From contig BRXU01000018.1 in assembly GCA_030267565.1 (NCBI GenBank), positions 1,364,001-1,428,000 on the forward strand: a DNA stretch of 64,000 nucleotides, in the 5' to 3' direction. How positions within the stretch are numbered: position 1 is the stretch's first letter; each line of letters opens with the position of its first letter. Positions 35,823 to 47,898 of this stretch are shown here, piece by piece. Below the pieces are notes generated by a model. The model did no database searches. It was not told the origin of the DNA and saw nothing but the letters and a program-made list of their open reading frames with translations. This DNA comes from Pleodorina starrii. Its lineage: Eukaryota; Chlorophyta; Chlorophyceae; Chlamydomonadales; Volvocaceae. Position numbers and translations under genes: made by a program.

Positions 35823-38800
35823 ATGGCGCTCTGGGGCGGAACAAACACAGGCTTGCGGACATTTGCCTCTAGCCTTGAGCCTTTTCGCTTAATCTGCGCC
35901 TCGACACGCTCACGGAGACAGCAGTACCCGAGCCGCGTACGTCGCGACCTTGCCAGCGCTGCGCAGTCGCATCACAGCGCGGGCGGTCGCCTGTTGGGCG
36001 TCAGGGCCATGAGCTCGACGGCAGCGGCCCCCGCGCAAGAGCCCCAGCAACAAAGCGCGGCGGAGCCACCTTCATGGATGCAAAAGGTTAAAGCAAACTT
36101 TTGCAGGTGGGCAGGGCGTGCAAGCCCCACCGGCGCCGGAGCTGTGGGATGATCGGCGTGAAGGGAAAAAACCCTTGTGGGGTAAACTCCCGGCGGCTCT
36201 GCACCGAGCGCCATGAGGGGAATCGCTTAGCCGAAGCGCACATAACACAACACAACACGGGGACCATCTGCATCTACTGTCTGCAGCCTGCATTCAGGCC
36301 CCCCGCCGCAGGGGGTCGTGTCGCTACGTCAGTCCGAAGCCGCCCGCATGGAGGAACCTCCTTCCGGGGGGAGGGGCTTGCGACCGCATTTTGCCGATTC
36401 CCCTGCCCGGCCCCTGCCCGGCCCTCTCCTGGCCTACCCTTGCCCGCCTGCCTGCCTACATACCTGCCAGGCCCGGTCCGTCCGATCCTCCGTCCATCCT
36501 TGCGTGCGCGGGTCCATCCACCCGCCCCCCCGTCTGTCCGTCCCATCCACCCGTCCACCCTTCCGTCCACCCGCCCACCCGCCCGCCCACCCGTTCGCCA
36601 GGGTGTGTGGGGGCCGGCTGTCTGTGTCCAAGCCCTCCGGTGACAAGGAGTGGCGGCACGTGTGCGGCTCGTGCGGCTACGTGGACTACCACAACCCCAA
36701 GATGGTGGTGGGCTGTGTGGTGGAGCACCGGGGCCAGATACTGCTGTGCAGGTGAGGGGGAGGGGCGGGGGGGAGAGGGAGGGGGTTATCCACGTATAGG
36801 CCGAAGCCGGGAGGGGGAGGGCGTCGTCGGGCACTGAGCTCCCCCTCCTGGGCGGGTCGCTCGGTCTCCCTTACGCTTCCGTTTGATTGCTGGCTGATGG
36901 AGGGGGTGGCACTGGGGGAAACCGTCCCACCCCAGATGACGAAACCGTCGCGATGGAGCGGAGGCCTCGTCGGCGGTCGGACCGCGCAGGACCGGATCCG
37001 GATCCGGAAGATCCGTGCAGCCGCTGGCCCGCACCCACGACGCGACGGCCGCGCTGACCCGACCGCTCGACCGACCGACCCACGGTTCTGTAGCTAAAAC
37101 GAGCCGCGCTGACCGACCCGCGGGTCTGTTTCATCTCCTTTCGCTCCTCCCCGTCTGCTCCTCGTGCCGTGTGGTGTCATGATGTCTCCCCACCCCCCCT
37201 CAGGCGCGCCATCGAGCCGTGTCGGGGGTTGTGGACCCTGCCCGCGGGCTTCATGGAGCTGAACGAGTCCACGGCGGCGGGGGCGGCCCGGGAGACGTGG
37301 GAGGAGGCCAACGCGGAGGTGCAGGTGGGGGGGGAGGAGGAGGAGGAGGGCCAGGGGGGGGCGGGGGGGAGGGGGCCAAGGGGTGAGGCGGGGAGGAGGG
37401 GCGCCGGGGAAGGGCAGGGACAGGGGCGGGGGTGGGGGGAGGGGGTGATAAAGCGGTGCACCGTACTCCACACTAGGCACTGCGCCGCACGTGGTCTGTG
37501 GGTGGGTGGGTCGCTGCCGGGGTCTGGTGCAGAGGAGTGGTGACGGGTGAGTGCAGGCGGTTGGGTGGGTTGGACGAATCTGAGGGGCGGTGGACGCGGG
37601 TCGGAACCTGCTGCCCCCCCCCCCCCGGCCGCTTACCCGCCCGGCCCCACCGCCCCCAATGCCCCCAATGCCTCCCGCGCCCCCGCTCCGCAGATCATCG
37701 CTCCCTACGCCCACTGGGACATCCCCCTCATCGGCCAGGCCTACATCCTGTTCAGGTGCGACCAGGGCAGGGCAGGGCTCGCCCCGCCCTGTCCCTCCCC
37801 GCTCCGCCCCGCCCCGCCTGATCCTCACCTGCATGCACCATCACTCGCCACTCACACAGCACCAACGCCTCACCCCCACTCACACGCCACACCACGTGGG
37901 GCTCTCTCCACATCATCACCCGCGCCCCTCCTCCGTGCGCCGACCCCGCGCATGCCCCGTTCCTCACCTCGCCTTCCCTCCTCGCCTCGGTTCCTTGGCT
38001 ACGGTTCGCATTCTTTACTCCCTCCTTCCCTCCGCGCCTCCCTCTTCTCATCCCGCCACCCGGCTGATATACCCAATGGGCCCATTGTTGCAACCAGTGC
38101 AGTGCAGTCCAGCCCAATGGGTACATCTCACTCTCCCACGTCTCCACCGTCCCTTCGTCCCGCCGTCCCTTCCTCCCGCCGTCCCCCCGCTGCGGTATCT
38201 TGTTTATCCCCCCCCCCACCCCCAGGGCCCGTCTCGCCCCTCCCTACACCTTTTCCTCCGGCCCCGAGTCCCTGGAGGTGCGGCTGTTCGCCCCCGAGGA
38301 CATCCCCTTTGACCACCTGGCCTTCAGCAGTGTGGCGGTGACTCTGCGGCTGTACCTGGAGGACATGCGGGCGGGGGCCTTCAGGGTGCACCACGGTGAG
38401 AGGGAGAAGAGGCGGCCGGGCCGGGGGGTGGGGTGTGTTGGTTGGTAGGGGGGAGATGGGGTGGGGGTGGGGGCTGGGGGTTGGGGTTTAGGGGTGTAGG
38501 GGTAGGGACGGAGGTTAAGGGGTAAGGGCGGGGAGGGAGGGAGGGGGAGGAGGCGGGGGTGGTGGAGGATGCGGATCGGGTTGGGTTGGGTTGGGCGGGA
38601 GAGGTTAGGGGAGGGAGGGAGGGCTGTGCAGGGGAAGAAAGGCGGCGATGAGCAGGGGCCGGAGAGTGCGCCGGGAAGGTGGGAGGGCAGGAAGCTGGCG
38701 GGGTGGGCGCGTGAGGGTGTGCACGCAGCTGCGCGCGTCGGGCGGGGGCGGGTTATAAAACGGGTTGGGGGGGCTGGGCTCCGGGCGTGGCGGCATGGGG

Positions 38801-39653
38801 ATGTAAGGGACAGGGCGGCGGTGTCCGCAGCTGTGGCGCCCGCCTGCCCGCCCGCCTGCCCGCCCGCCTGACTGCCTGCCCGCCGGTAGTTAGAGCTGCA
38901 GCCGCCTCCCTCTCCAAATGAAAGGATGAGGAGGCGCGATCGATAGATGGATAGATACGGGGAAGCGGGGAAGGAAGCTCGCCGCCGGCCGAACCCCAAG
39001 CCCACCCGCCCACCGCGCCGGGACCTGCACCTCTCCACCAGCTCGCCACCAGCTCCCTGCCAGCTCCTCGCCCCTGCCAGCTCCTCGCCCCTGCCAGCTC
39101 CTCTCCCCTCTCCCACACACATGCCCCCCGCGGCGGCCCTCACATCGTTGCGTCCGCTGTCCCCGCGCGGCGCCCGCCTGCCGCTGGGCTGCCCCCCTGG
39201 CTGCTGCCCAGCTGCCATGACGGCCTGGCTGCCCGCGCTTCACCCTACCGGTCCACCACGCGCCGTCTTTTGCACACACCGTGTCTGTCCCTAACCCTCC
39301 CCTCACCCCCTCGCACTCACACCCCCTCCCCCCCCTACACTCACAACCCTTCACGTCCCCCGTGCCACATCCGCCCGCGGCCACCCACCCACCCTCCCGC
39401 CCTCCCTCCCGCATGTGTTACCCGCCCGCCCGCCCGCCCGCCTGCAGGTGTCATCGACAAGCGGCCCGGCTCGCTGCCCAACGAACCGGGGGCGTTCCAA
39501 CTGAGGGAACATGTGGCCCTGGAGCTGGCGCCCCACCAGCAGCACCAGCAGCCCCAGCACCAGCAGCAGCAGCCGGATGTGGATGTGGAGACGGACACGG
39601 GCACCACAGCGGCAACGGAGGCAGCGGCAGCGGGGCCGGGTAGTGTGCGATGA
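35823..39653 (+). CDS. NUDX23: Chloroplast Nudix hydrolase, NUDX23-like
   Basis: Six exons, 35823-36106, 36602-36751, 37204-37324, 37694-37755, 38226-38395 and 39448-39653, give about 330 aa. The first 90 residues are rich in Ser, Arg and Ala with few acids, as in a chloroplast transit peptide. A four-Cys zinc ribbon follows (Cys94, 97, 116, 119). Next come [12 protein letters not shown] and the Nudix box (Gly160, Glu166, Arg174, Glu175, Glu178, Glu179), which binds the metal. DIPLIGQAY and [10 protein letters not shown] then match plant NUDX23, an FAD/ADP-ribose pyrophosphatase linked to plastid flavin balance; IDKRPGS is the shared C-terminal motif. The last 40 residues are a Gln/His-rich and Thr/Ala-rich extension absent from plants. 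The box-closing Gly is Asn181. The substrate is inferred by similarity. Confidence 0.9.
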
Positions 39654-39687
39654 GGCGCTATGAGGCTGAGGTTGTCGTGGCTCACAC

Positions 39688-39730
39688 GGTGGTGGTGGTG
39701 GTGGTGGTGGTGGTGGTGGTGGTGGTGGTG
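39688..39730. repeat. (GGT)n microsatellite
   Basis: About 14 uninterrupted GGT units in the 3' UTR of the Nudix gene. Confidence 0.9.
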
Positions 39731-39891
39731 CGGCTGTTGCCAGGTGACGCCCACCCCTTAGCCAGGCGGGCGGGCGGGCGGGCGTGGGATCAGGCGAGAG
39801 CTGCTGCTGGGGGGTAAAAAATGATACCGCAGCGGAGACGGAGACGGCGTTAGCGAACGACCAGAACCCAGTAATACTTACCGAACATACC

Positions 39892-39896
39892 TGTAA
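39892..39896 (+). terminator. TGTAA polyadenylation signal of NUDX23
   Basis: TGTAA 239 nt after the stop codon, the first one downstream. It lies just past the reverse copy of the CCGCTGCGG intron repeat. Confidence 0.55.
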
Positions 39897-41578
39897 CCGG
39901 GCCGCGAAACGTATTGCCTAGTCAGGCAGGTCCCATTGGCAGGGTTGGTCGGTTTGACGCCGGTGAGGTACTCCTCACACGATCTGCTCAATTCTGGTGT
40001 GCGTGTGCGTTGGTCCGCTGGTCCGCTGGATTGTGCACTCACTCTCATGGAGTGCACCCGATACGCTTTTCGTGCCCTGCCCCCCGGGTGTGGGGCCATC
40101 AGATTTTGAGCGGGTGGACAGACGGCGCGTCGCCAATGCCGCTGCCGGCGTCGGCTTGGCTGTCGTCGTGGCGAAACGCGCCGTGTACCTGGTGTCCTGC
40201 CATTCCGTGCACCTGATGTGCCGTACATGCCGGATCGACAACGGCGGCGGCGGCGGCGTGCATCTGGCGGCCCCTCCCTCCCTTCCTGACCCCCTCCCAG
40301 TGCGGCGCCCCCCCCGCTTGGTTTCGGCTTTCGGGGCTGGCCCTGTCCGTGCCGTGTTTTTTCAAGGGGGTCGGCAGTGTGCGGCTGTTGCCGGCTGGCT
40401 GCGGCTGCGGCGCAGATTTAGCCTAGAGTAGTCCTTAATACTGTACCGCACGACAGGATTGTGCTGGTGGTTGTGGTGGTTGGATCGAGCGGCACCGGTA
40501 GGTGCGTTACGGGCGCGGTGCCTCGGCTGCCTCGGGAAGCTCCCTTGGTCGACCCTCATAAGGCCCACTGCTTGACGCACAGGCGTGCAGCGGGCAGCTG
40601 TGCGCAGAGGGTGCCTCGCCACGACGACGATGGCAATCGGACGATGATTGGCTGTGGTGCCGCTTTGCGTCATCTTGCGCATACCGGGGGAGGGAGTGCA
40701 GAGGCGGCAGCCCAGCACACGCATGCACCGCCCCGGGGGCCCACGTGCACAATTTGCCAGGAAGGGCCGGCGCACACCGCAACGTACCTCGCTCCGGCCG
40801 GTGCAGACGCCCCCCCGGAATTCTCTGTATACCCCCCCCCCCCCCACACACACACACACGGATGGATGGATGAGAGCCGTTTTACAGCGGACCCAGGGGA
40901 ATCACCGGTGCGCTGCACACCGTCGCACCCACACACAGATGGATGGATGGGCGCATGTATGGGTGCATGCATGCATGCGGCAGCCTGTCAGGATGGCCCT
41001 GTGCATCCGCTGTTGTGTTGTGTGTTGTCACGTGTCGGGGGGCGGGAAGGGGGTGCGGGTCCTGACACCACACATCCCCGCCCACCTGCCCTGACATCCC
41101 CTGCCCTGACACGTTTGTGTTGCCAGGCCCCCTTTGTCGGAGCATCCCGACAGCGGATGCGGCGCCTGACATGTGGGCGGGCGGGTGGGAATGGGAGGGG
41201 AGCGGGAGGGGGATTGTGGCAGACCGGCGAGTGTCCTGCGGGAGGACATCCCTCCCACACCGTACCTCTCTGAATTCGCATTCCACCGCTTGAAGACAGA
41301 CGTGATCTACACTACCCTCTGCCCCTGACCCCTGTGCCGTGCCACCCCTGTGCCGTCACACCCCTGCCCGCACACCTCCGCCGCATTGCCCGAAAGCACT
41401 GTCCCGACACAGTGTGATGACAGCACCTCGTGGCCACCCCGATTGTGTTCAGCCCCAGGGGCCTTGTAGCTCGGGGTAGTCGTGGCTTGTGTTTGGGTAC
41501 ATCGCTGCGCCATCCGCACCGGCAGTTCACTGTCGCACAGTGGCGGGCGGGAACAGCAGCTGCCGGGTGCATTGGTAC
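39897..41578. other. Intergenic up to the LHCBM array
   Basis: No supported gene. The stretch is unique until the left junction of the LHCBM tandem array at about 41579. It holds short CA/TG and GGAT runs (40848-40970) and a tandem CCTGACA-type run near 41090-41110. Confidence 0.5.
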
Positions 41579-42276
41579 TTTTTTGCAGCATGACTAAAGT
41601 TTGGTTGCAATGCAACCACCGGAAACGGCTTTGGAGCTGTACCCGCTATGGTTGCAAATACTCTCTGCGCTGTGCGCCATAATCTCCGGCACTTGCGCCG
41701 CGCGCGTAGTTTGCATGGCCATGGCCTAAAACCATTGATTGATGCACGCGCAACTTCTCGACGCTGATCATTGGGCCAGTAAAGCAAGCCCTAAAGCGCT
41801 ACACTGTGAGTGCACAGTGAAACGTATCCAACGCTGACTATACGTTTCACTCACGTCTCGCGCACCAGGGGGTATTCCTACAGTGTACCGGAATGCCGAG
41901 TTGGAACGTATGTCAGTCGCAGTAAGCCGCTGTGGGAGAAAGCACTTGATCATTTAGCTATGTGTTCTACACAGCGTTTAAAAGATTTATCAAGCTACAA
42001 AAGGTGTTCACACGTCGGAACATCAGCGCTTCCGACTTGCAGTTGCGCCTCACGAGGCGACGGCAGGCGAATGAAAAGTTGTCCATCTGTAACCTTGCTC
42101 CTTATACTGATACGCCGAATCTGCCAGCGTGATGATACGCCTTTACGCGGAGCTTGCACGGCAACCTGTACGAAACGAGATTTCCTGACGTAACAAAAGG
42201 CGCGCGTGCCGCTGTAACAGGCATCAGTTCTCCCTACTCCAACGTATTGAGTCTGATCATCTCTTCTCGAGTAGGA

Positions 42277-43699
42277 ATGGCGTTCGCTCTCGCTTCTTCT
42301 CGCAAGGCTCTGCAGGTCGCCTGCAAGGCGACCGGCAAGAAGGCCGCTGCCAAGGTCCGTTTAGATTCCTTCTTACTTGTAGCTGTACGACCTGTCATTC
42401 TGCTCATTTGACGATCTTTCGGCCGATCTTGGACCTTGACAACTAACGCCGACCGTTGGTTCGACATATCTCGCAGCCGGCTGCCCCCAAGAGCGCTGGC
42501 GTGGAGTGGTATGGCCCGAACCGCGCCAAGTGGCTTGGTAGGTTTTGCTGATGTAACTCTGCTTTCGGAGTTCGGCGCACCTTTCGAACGGCATCCCGAC
42601 AACTGCTCTCGAGCGAGTCAACCACACCCGGCACATTGCCGTTTGTGTCTGTGCAACGCAAAGAATCTTTTGTCTTGACGCTTTGGAGTTGAGTAGCTTT
42701 TTGCTCGCCGTTGCTTCGTCCATCGTCAGCCCGGCTCACCGGCAACATGTGCGGATATGTCTCGCGGTTAATACCGCGCTTCCCTTTCGTTTTCTCTCGC
42801 CCTCCTAGGCCCGTACAGCGAGAACGCCACCCCTGCCTACCTGACCGGCGAGTTCCCCGGCGACTACGGCTGGGACACCGCCGGTCTGTCCGCTGACCCG
42901 GAGACGTTCAAGCGCTACCGCGAGCTGGAGCTGATCCACGCCCGCTGGGCCATGCTTGGCGCTCTGGGCTGCATCACCCCCGAGCTGCTGTCCAAGAGCG
43001 GCGTGCAGTTCGGTGAGGCCGTGTGGTTTAAGGCCGGCGCCCAGATCTTCCAGGAGGGCGGCCTGGACTACCTGGGCAACCCCTCGCTGGTGCACGCGCA
43101 GAACATCGTCGCCACCCTGGCGTGCCAGGTGAGAGACGGAACGGTGATGTACCGTACTGGGGGATTGTGGTAAAGAGAAGTTTGGGGCGAAGGAGGTTTG
43201 GGTTACGGTATGAACGCGTCACTTGCTATGGTGGATGGCCATAATTGAACTGAGACGCTAGGGTACGGCGTTGACACAGCTCCTTCCGAGCTCCGACACA
43301 CACACATTTTGTGACGCACTCGTCCGCAATCACTTTAATAGCACTGATCCGCCGTCCTCGCCGACCCTTCCGCCCCTTTGTCCCCTCCCGTAGGTTATCC
43401 TGATGGGCCTGGTGGAGGGCTACCGCGTGAACGGCGGCCCTGCCGGCGAGGGCCTGGACCCGCTGTACCCCGGCGAGTCGTTCGACCCCCTGGGCCTGGC
43501 TGACGACCCGGACACGTTCGCGGAGCTCAAGGTCAAGGAGCTCAAGAACGGCCGCCTGGCCATGTTCTCCATGTTCGGCTTCTTCGTGCAGGCCATTGTG
43601 ACGGGCAAGGGCCCCATTGAGAACCTGAACGACCACCTGGCCAACCCGGCCGTCAACAACGCCTTCGCGTTCGCCACCAAGTTCACGCCCAGCGCGTAA
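42277..43699 (+). CDS. LHCBM: LHCII chlorophyll a/b-binding protein, copy A
   Basis: Four exons, 42277-42354, 42477-42537, 42809-43128 and 43394-43699, encode 254 aa, the normal LHCII length. The protein sits in the thylakoid membrane, binds chlorophylls a and b and carotenoids, and forms the trimeric photosystem II antenna. The Lys/Ala-rich N-terminus is the transit peptide. WYGPNR (37-42) is the trimerisation motif. Helix B carries ELIHARW (Glu87, His90, Arg92), the middle helix [14 protein letters not shown], and helix [17 protein letters not shown]. Intron 1 has an unusual GTCCGT donor, present in all copies. Upstream sequence is conserved for about 700 bp in the array, so the promoter was duplicated with the gene. 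Which LHCBM paralogue it matches cannot be settled here. Confidence 0.97.
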
Positions 43700-44005
43700 A
43701 GCGGGCACTGGTGCTGAGCATTATCTATTTGGGCGCCTATCCTCATTGTGGCTTGTTTCGGTTGCAGTGTGGATGGGTGTCCGCCATTTTTGTTGTACCA
43801 TAGCTCGAGTTTGTCCCTGAGAGGGGTGTGAGCGTTACCTTTCCTTTGACACCAATTTTGACGCGGGATGTACAGCTGCCGTGTACCGGCTACGTCATGG
43901 CAGGCTATGTCCGATGACTGGCCGACAGTGCCGTACATTTGACTCCTGAGAAGATAATCCAATCTTACGTCGATTGACCGATTTCGCGCAATGCCCAATC
44001 GATTT

Positions 44006-44010
44006 TGTAA
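44006..44010 (+). terminator. TGTAA polyadenylation signal, LHCBM copy A
   Basis: First TGTAA after the copy A stop codon, 307 nt downstream. The same site is kept in copy B at 53424. Confidence 0.6.
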
Positions 44011-45479
44011 GAACATGTGGCCTTTCCTACGATCGCTGTCGCACCTCGTGCATGTCATGGGAACAACGAGCAAGCGAGAGGGGTGTTCACCCGCAGTCGC
44101 ATTCTGGAATTGCCGCACGGTTCGCAGATCAATCCTTCCAACGGTCTGTGGCCCAATGCAATAATGGTCACAGCAACGGAACGCGCTAATCCGCCCCATG
44201 ACCAGGCCACACAACCAGTGAGGGTATGCCTGGAAGGCGTGTGTGCCTGTGGAGCTGCACAATCCCGCCCTGAATGCGTTTTGTTCCCACCCGGCACTCG
44301 ACCCAAGGGAACACCAAGCACGACTGCCCCTCTCGTTGCCACATGCCCGACTACCGCACGTGATCTGACAGTGAGCAGGAGGTTGGCCCGCAAGTCACGT
44401 GGGACCCCGGGGCTGGGGGCATGCACGTGCGATATGGGATGGACGGGTTTTGCAACTGATGATGCGTGATGCCCTGGGGCGCGGGCTGAGGGTTCCCGCA
44501 AGCTACCTTGGCAATAAATGGCTGACGGATTACATACGGGGATGACGACTTTGCTCCGAGCGCCTGGTGCTGGAACGCACGCCTGTAGGGAATGCACTGC
44601 TGCCGCAGCAGCTCACGGCTTGGCAGTTAGCACCAGTGTAATAGAGAGCGCGGTGTGCTGCGCACAATCGGCGATGTCGCTCATCCTATGGGTGATGTGC
44701 GCCAAAGGAGAGCGTGCATTATGCTGGGGTAAGGTGAAGGCGCCGACATAACTGCACAACACCTTGGCTGGCGGCTGGCGGACGGGAGCCGCTTGTAACA
44801 GCAAGACTACGTACATGTTGCGATATCGATGTCACCGCCATGCAGCTGTCGGATCCTCGGCGGGTGTCACACATGTGTTTCTAGAATGAAGCTCCAGGGG
44901 CTAATATTGAGTTGTCGCTTGTGAAGGGCGGGGGCCTTTCGTGGCCTTGCACCTCGTGGAAACCCTGCGACACGTTTTTGACCACATCCGGTGGGAGGAC
45001 TGCCCGTACAACAACGATGCTTTCCGGCGCCTCGCTGGAGGCGGAGGGTATCAAAACAACCCCGACCAAAACGTAAACATCACTGATGGGATCCCGCTGC
45101 CGGGCAACCCACATGTGCCGTGAGCAAGGCATGTGCCTGTGGGTGTGGACGTTTTCTCAGTAAGGTGGAGCCCTCCCTGGACGTCTAGGCAGCATCATTG
45201 TTCTGAAGGTTGAGTGTGGCGCAAGCAGTTGAGGACCAGGTGTTGACGCGCCTTGGGGAGCGTTTGGTAGCGGTCGCCCAGCAGACTCTTTGTCCACGCC
45301 CGCAGCTATGATCCTGGTCGCACTGGAGGACTCTCCCGTCCCCTGCTCTCAAAGCGAAAATGCTCTTGACGTCGTCCCGTACGTCCAGAGCGCTTGACAT
45401 ATACTGCCATACCCCTTTCCTCACAGGGTCAAGTCTCGCGAAATAATGTGATTGATTAATTTGAAGCCTGCTGACTACC
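44011..45479. other. 3' part of LHCBM unit, no gene
   Basis: Spacer sequence shared among the tandem units, with matches near 50155-51017 and 62335-63117. No frame is conserved among copies, so it is probably non-coding. Confidence 0.6.
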
Positions 45480-46316
45480 TTTTTGCAGCATGACTAAAGT
45501 TTGGTTGCAACCACCGGAAACGGCTTTGGAGCTGTACCCGCTATGGTTGCAAATACTCTCTGCGCTGTGCGCCATAAGCTCCGGCACTTGCGCCGCGCGC
45601 GTAGTTTGCATGGCCATGGCCTAAAACCATTGATTGATCCACGCGCAGCTTCTCGACGCTGATCATTGGGCCAGTAAAGCAAGCCCTAAAGCGCTAGACT
45701 GTGAGTGCACAGTGAAACGTATCCAACGCTGACTATACGTTTCACTCACGCCTCGCGTACCAGGGGGTATTCCTACAGTGTACCGGTATGCCGAGTTGGA
45801 ATGTATGTCAGTCGCAGTAAGCCGCTGTGGCAGAAAACAATTGATCATTTGGCTCTGTGTTTTACATCGCTGGGAACAGGGAAGGTCCGTTCCCGGAACA
45901 GACCCACCGATGTTCCTGGAACAGTACGACCGCTCATGGAACAAGAACAAACTCCTTGGAACAGACACTTAACTTCATTCTTTCGTAGCGCCTTTGCGTG
46001 CTTCTTGCCGTTTAGGCAATACCTTACAAATTCCATGAACGTTTCACCTTCAAACCTGCAAGGCGCGCTTACGGCATCGTGCTTCGTCTTCCCCGCCAAT
46101 TTTGCTCTCCATTTATATATAAGGAGCAAGCATGGCATCCAATGCAACGAGAATCCAAACGCAAAGAAGGCTCCTGACTGGTTCGACGTGACCTGACCTG
46201 ACTTTTTACTTGATTGACTAGACTTGAGTTTACTTTCAACACCACGATTACCCAGACAAACCTGTTCACTTGACTTCTACGTTTACCATACTAACTGACC
46301 ACTAGCATTTAGACTC

Positions 46317-46590
46317 ATGGACCCGCCCGTTCGGCAATCTTCGGCGCGACTGAAGACGAAGGCGGAGAATAGTCTTCGTCTACGTGAGCAGTCTGACGTA
46401 AATAGCACTTCCAGCATACATTCATACAACACAAGGAATCGGTCTCGTGGCGCGAGTGAGAGATCCGACCCCGATCCATCGGAGTCAACCGGTAACTATG
46501 CCAGCTTCCGCCGGCAGCTGAGCCTCGCTGCACGCATTACCGACCAGACGGACGACGCTTCAAGCTTCTCCCGTCGGACTGATCCGGCAG
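46317..46590 (+). pseudogene. First exon of an unrecognised gene in the insertion
   Basis: ATG at 46317 opens 91 codons ending at donor CAG|GTAATT. The product is hydrophilic, rich in Ser, Arg and Asp, with no family recognised. It precedes the amplified exon array on the same strand. However, joining it to the first array exon (46671-46831) needs a one-base frame change, so the gene may be broken. Confidence 0.35.
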
Positions 46591-46670
46591 GTAATTGTAC
46601 ACGTCGATTAACGTTCTGAATTTGCAGGCAGCAGTTCTCCATGTGTAACATGCTTACCCATTGCGCAGAC

Positions 46671-46831
46671 GCAGCCCAACTGGGAGGCTATTTGCAGGGA
46701 GCCCACGACCACACCCAGAGGCGGAGGCGCGTGCCGACCGGCCGCCCAACGCGGCTGTTCGGCACGATGGAGCGGTGGCTGAGGCGGCGAAGGCTGCCGC
46801 TCTCCGTGCCGTGATGGAGGTCGGCCAGGGT
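46671..46831 (+). pseudogene. Array exon 1, degenerate
   Basis: Bounded by CAG and GTGAGTGTGG, the same borders as the later exons. It keeps AEAAKAAALRA, shared with exon 4, but the acidic motif is gone and the Lys-x-Glu motif is altered to MEVGQGG. The entry phase differs by one base from the others. Confidence 0.45.
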
Positions 46832-47107
46832 GGTGAGTGTGGCGAGGGGGCTAGGGTGCGGCCAGCCAGCTGCGACGTGGGGTTGTTTGCTGTGTGGCCT
46901 GCCGTGGCCTCTGCGGCGCGGCACTGATTCGTACCCTGTGCAGCCATCGGCCACCCAGCCGCCGCCGTGCGCCTTGTCTTCTCTCCGACGCCGTGCAGCG
47001 GGCCCGTTCGCCTTGCCCCGGCCCCCACGCTCCCACTCTCCACGCCCTACACCGCATCCACCGCCCTGCCCGCCACCACTCCCTCCCCGCATTCATCCCA
47101 CCCTCAG

Positions 47108-47215
47108 ACGCGGAGCCAATCGTGCATGGCGACACGCCCTCGCCGGAGGCCCGTGCTGGCAGGCCCTCTCAAGCTGCCGGGGCTGCCGGGGTTGGTCTGG
47201 AGGCCGGCCTGGGTG
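47108..47215 (+). repeat. Array exon 2 (phase 1-1)
   Basis: 108 nt between CAG and GTGAG, entering and leaving in phase 1. It encodes EPIVHGDTPSPEA followed by GRPSQAA and a degenerate acceptor motif (VGLEAGLGG, with the Lys replaced). Confidence 0.6.
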
Positions 47216-47432
47216 GTGAGTGTGGGGGGCTAGGGCGTTTGCTGCGTGGCACTGCCATCCCTGCGTGCGTTCAGGCGCGAAGCCATTGCCCGCTTGGTGC
47301 AGCCATAGGCCGCAACCGTGCGTCCTGCATCCCTCGCAGCGGCCCACTTTACCTGTCCTTGCACCAACTCTCCACGAACCAACCCTTCACCACCCACCCC
47401 TACCACCCTCCTGGCCTCCATCCCCCGCCCAG

Positions 47433-47564
47433 ACCTGTACACGGCCATGTTTGGCGACACGCCGTCGCCGGAGGCCCATGGCCTTGCCCGGCCACCCCTT
47501 ACAGACACCTCTGCCCTGCTGAATGTCGGGCAGAAGAAAGGCCTTATTGCGAAGGGCCAGAGTG
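47433..47564 (+). repeat. Array exon 3 (phase 1-1)
   Basis: 132 nt in phase 1-1 encoding GDTPSPEA. The frame stays open past the donor and reaches RRPVSIKSEPC at about 47610-47635, which is itself followed by GTGAGT, so two donors are possible. A further partial copy with VKLEPGLGG ends at 47706. Confidence 0.55.
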
Positions 47565-47898
47565 GTGAGTGTGGTCAGGGCTGGATGGATGCTGGTGCTG
47601 CTGCGCGCCGCCCGGTCAGCATCAAGTCTGAGCCCTGCGTAACTGGTGAGTTGCGAGGGGGTTGGGGCCGACCCTCGCCGTGTCAAGCTGGAGCCCGGCC
47701 TGGGCGGTGAGACGGGCGATGGCGGGATGGATGGGGCTTGTAATGCGGGGGCGACGGTGCAGCCAGCCAGCTGTTGGGGCTGCTTGCTGCGTAGCACTGC
47801 CAGCGCTGCGGGCGCTCATGTGTGAAGACGTTGTCAGCATTTTGCAGCCATCGCTCTCCCAACCCGCTGCCGTGTGCCCTGTCTTTCTCGCTGCGCAG

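Larger units (their letters stand above)
41579..45479 (+). repeat. LHCBM tandem unit 0 (complete)
   Basis: Reference unit of the array, about 3.9 kb. It begins with TTTTTTGCAGCATGACTAAA and runs through LHCBM copy A and about 1.8 kb of 3' sequence. Matching starts occur at 45480, 51018 and 63118. The sequence left of 41579 has no match in the other units, so this is the left edge of the array. Confidence 0.85.

Noticed and set aside
39997..40431. 144-codon plus frame between NUDX23 and the LHC array
   Set aside because: Cys/Val/Gly-rich composition follows the local base repeats; no motif seen.
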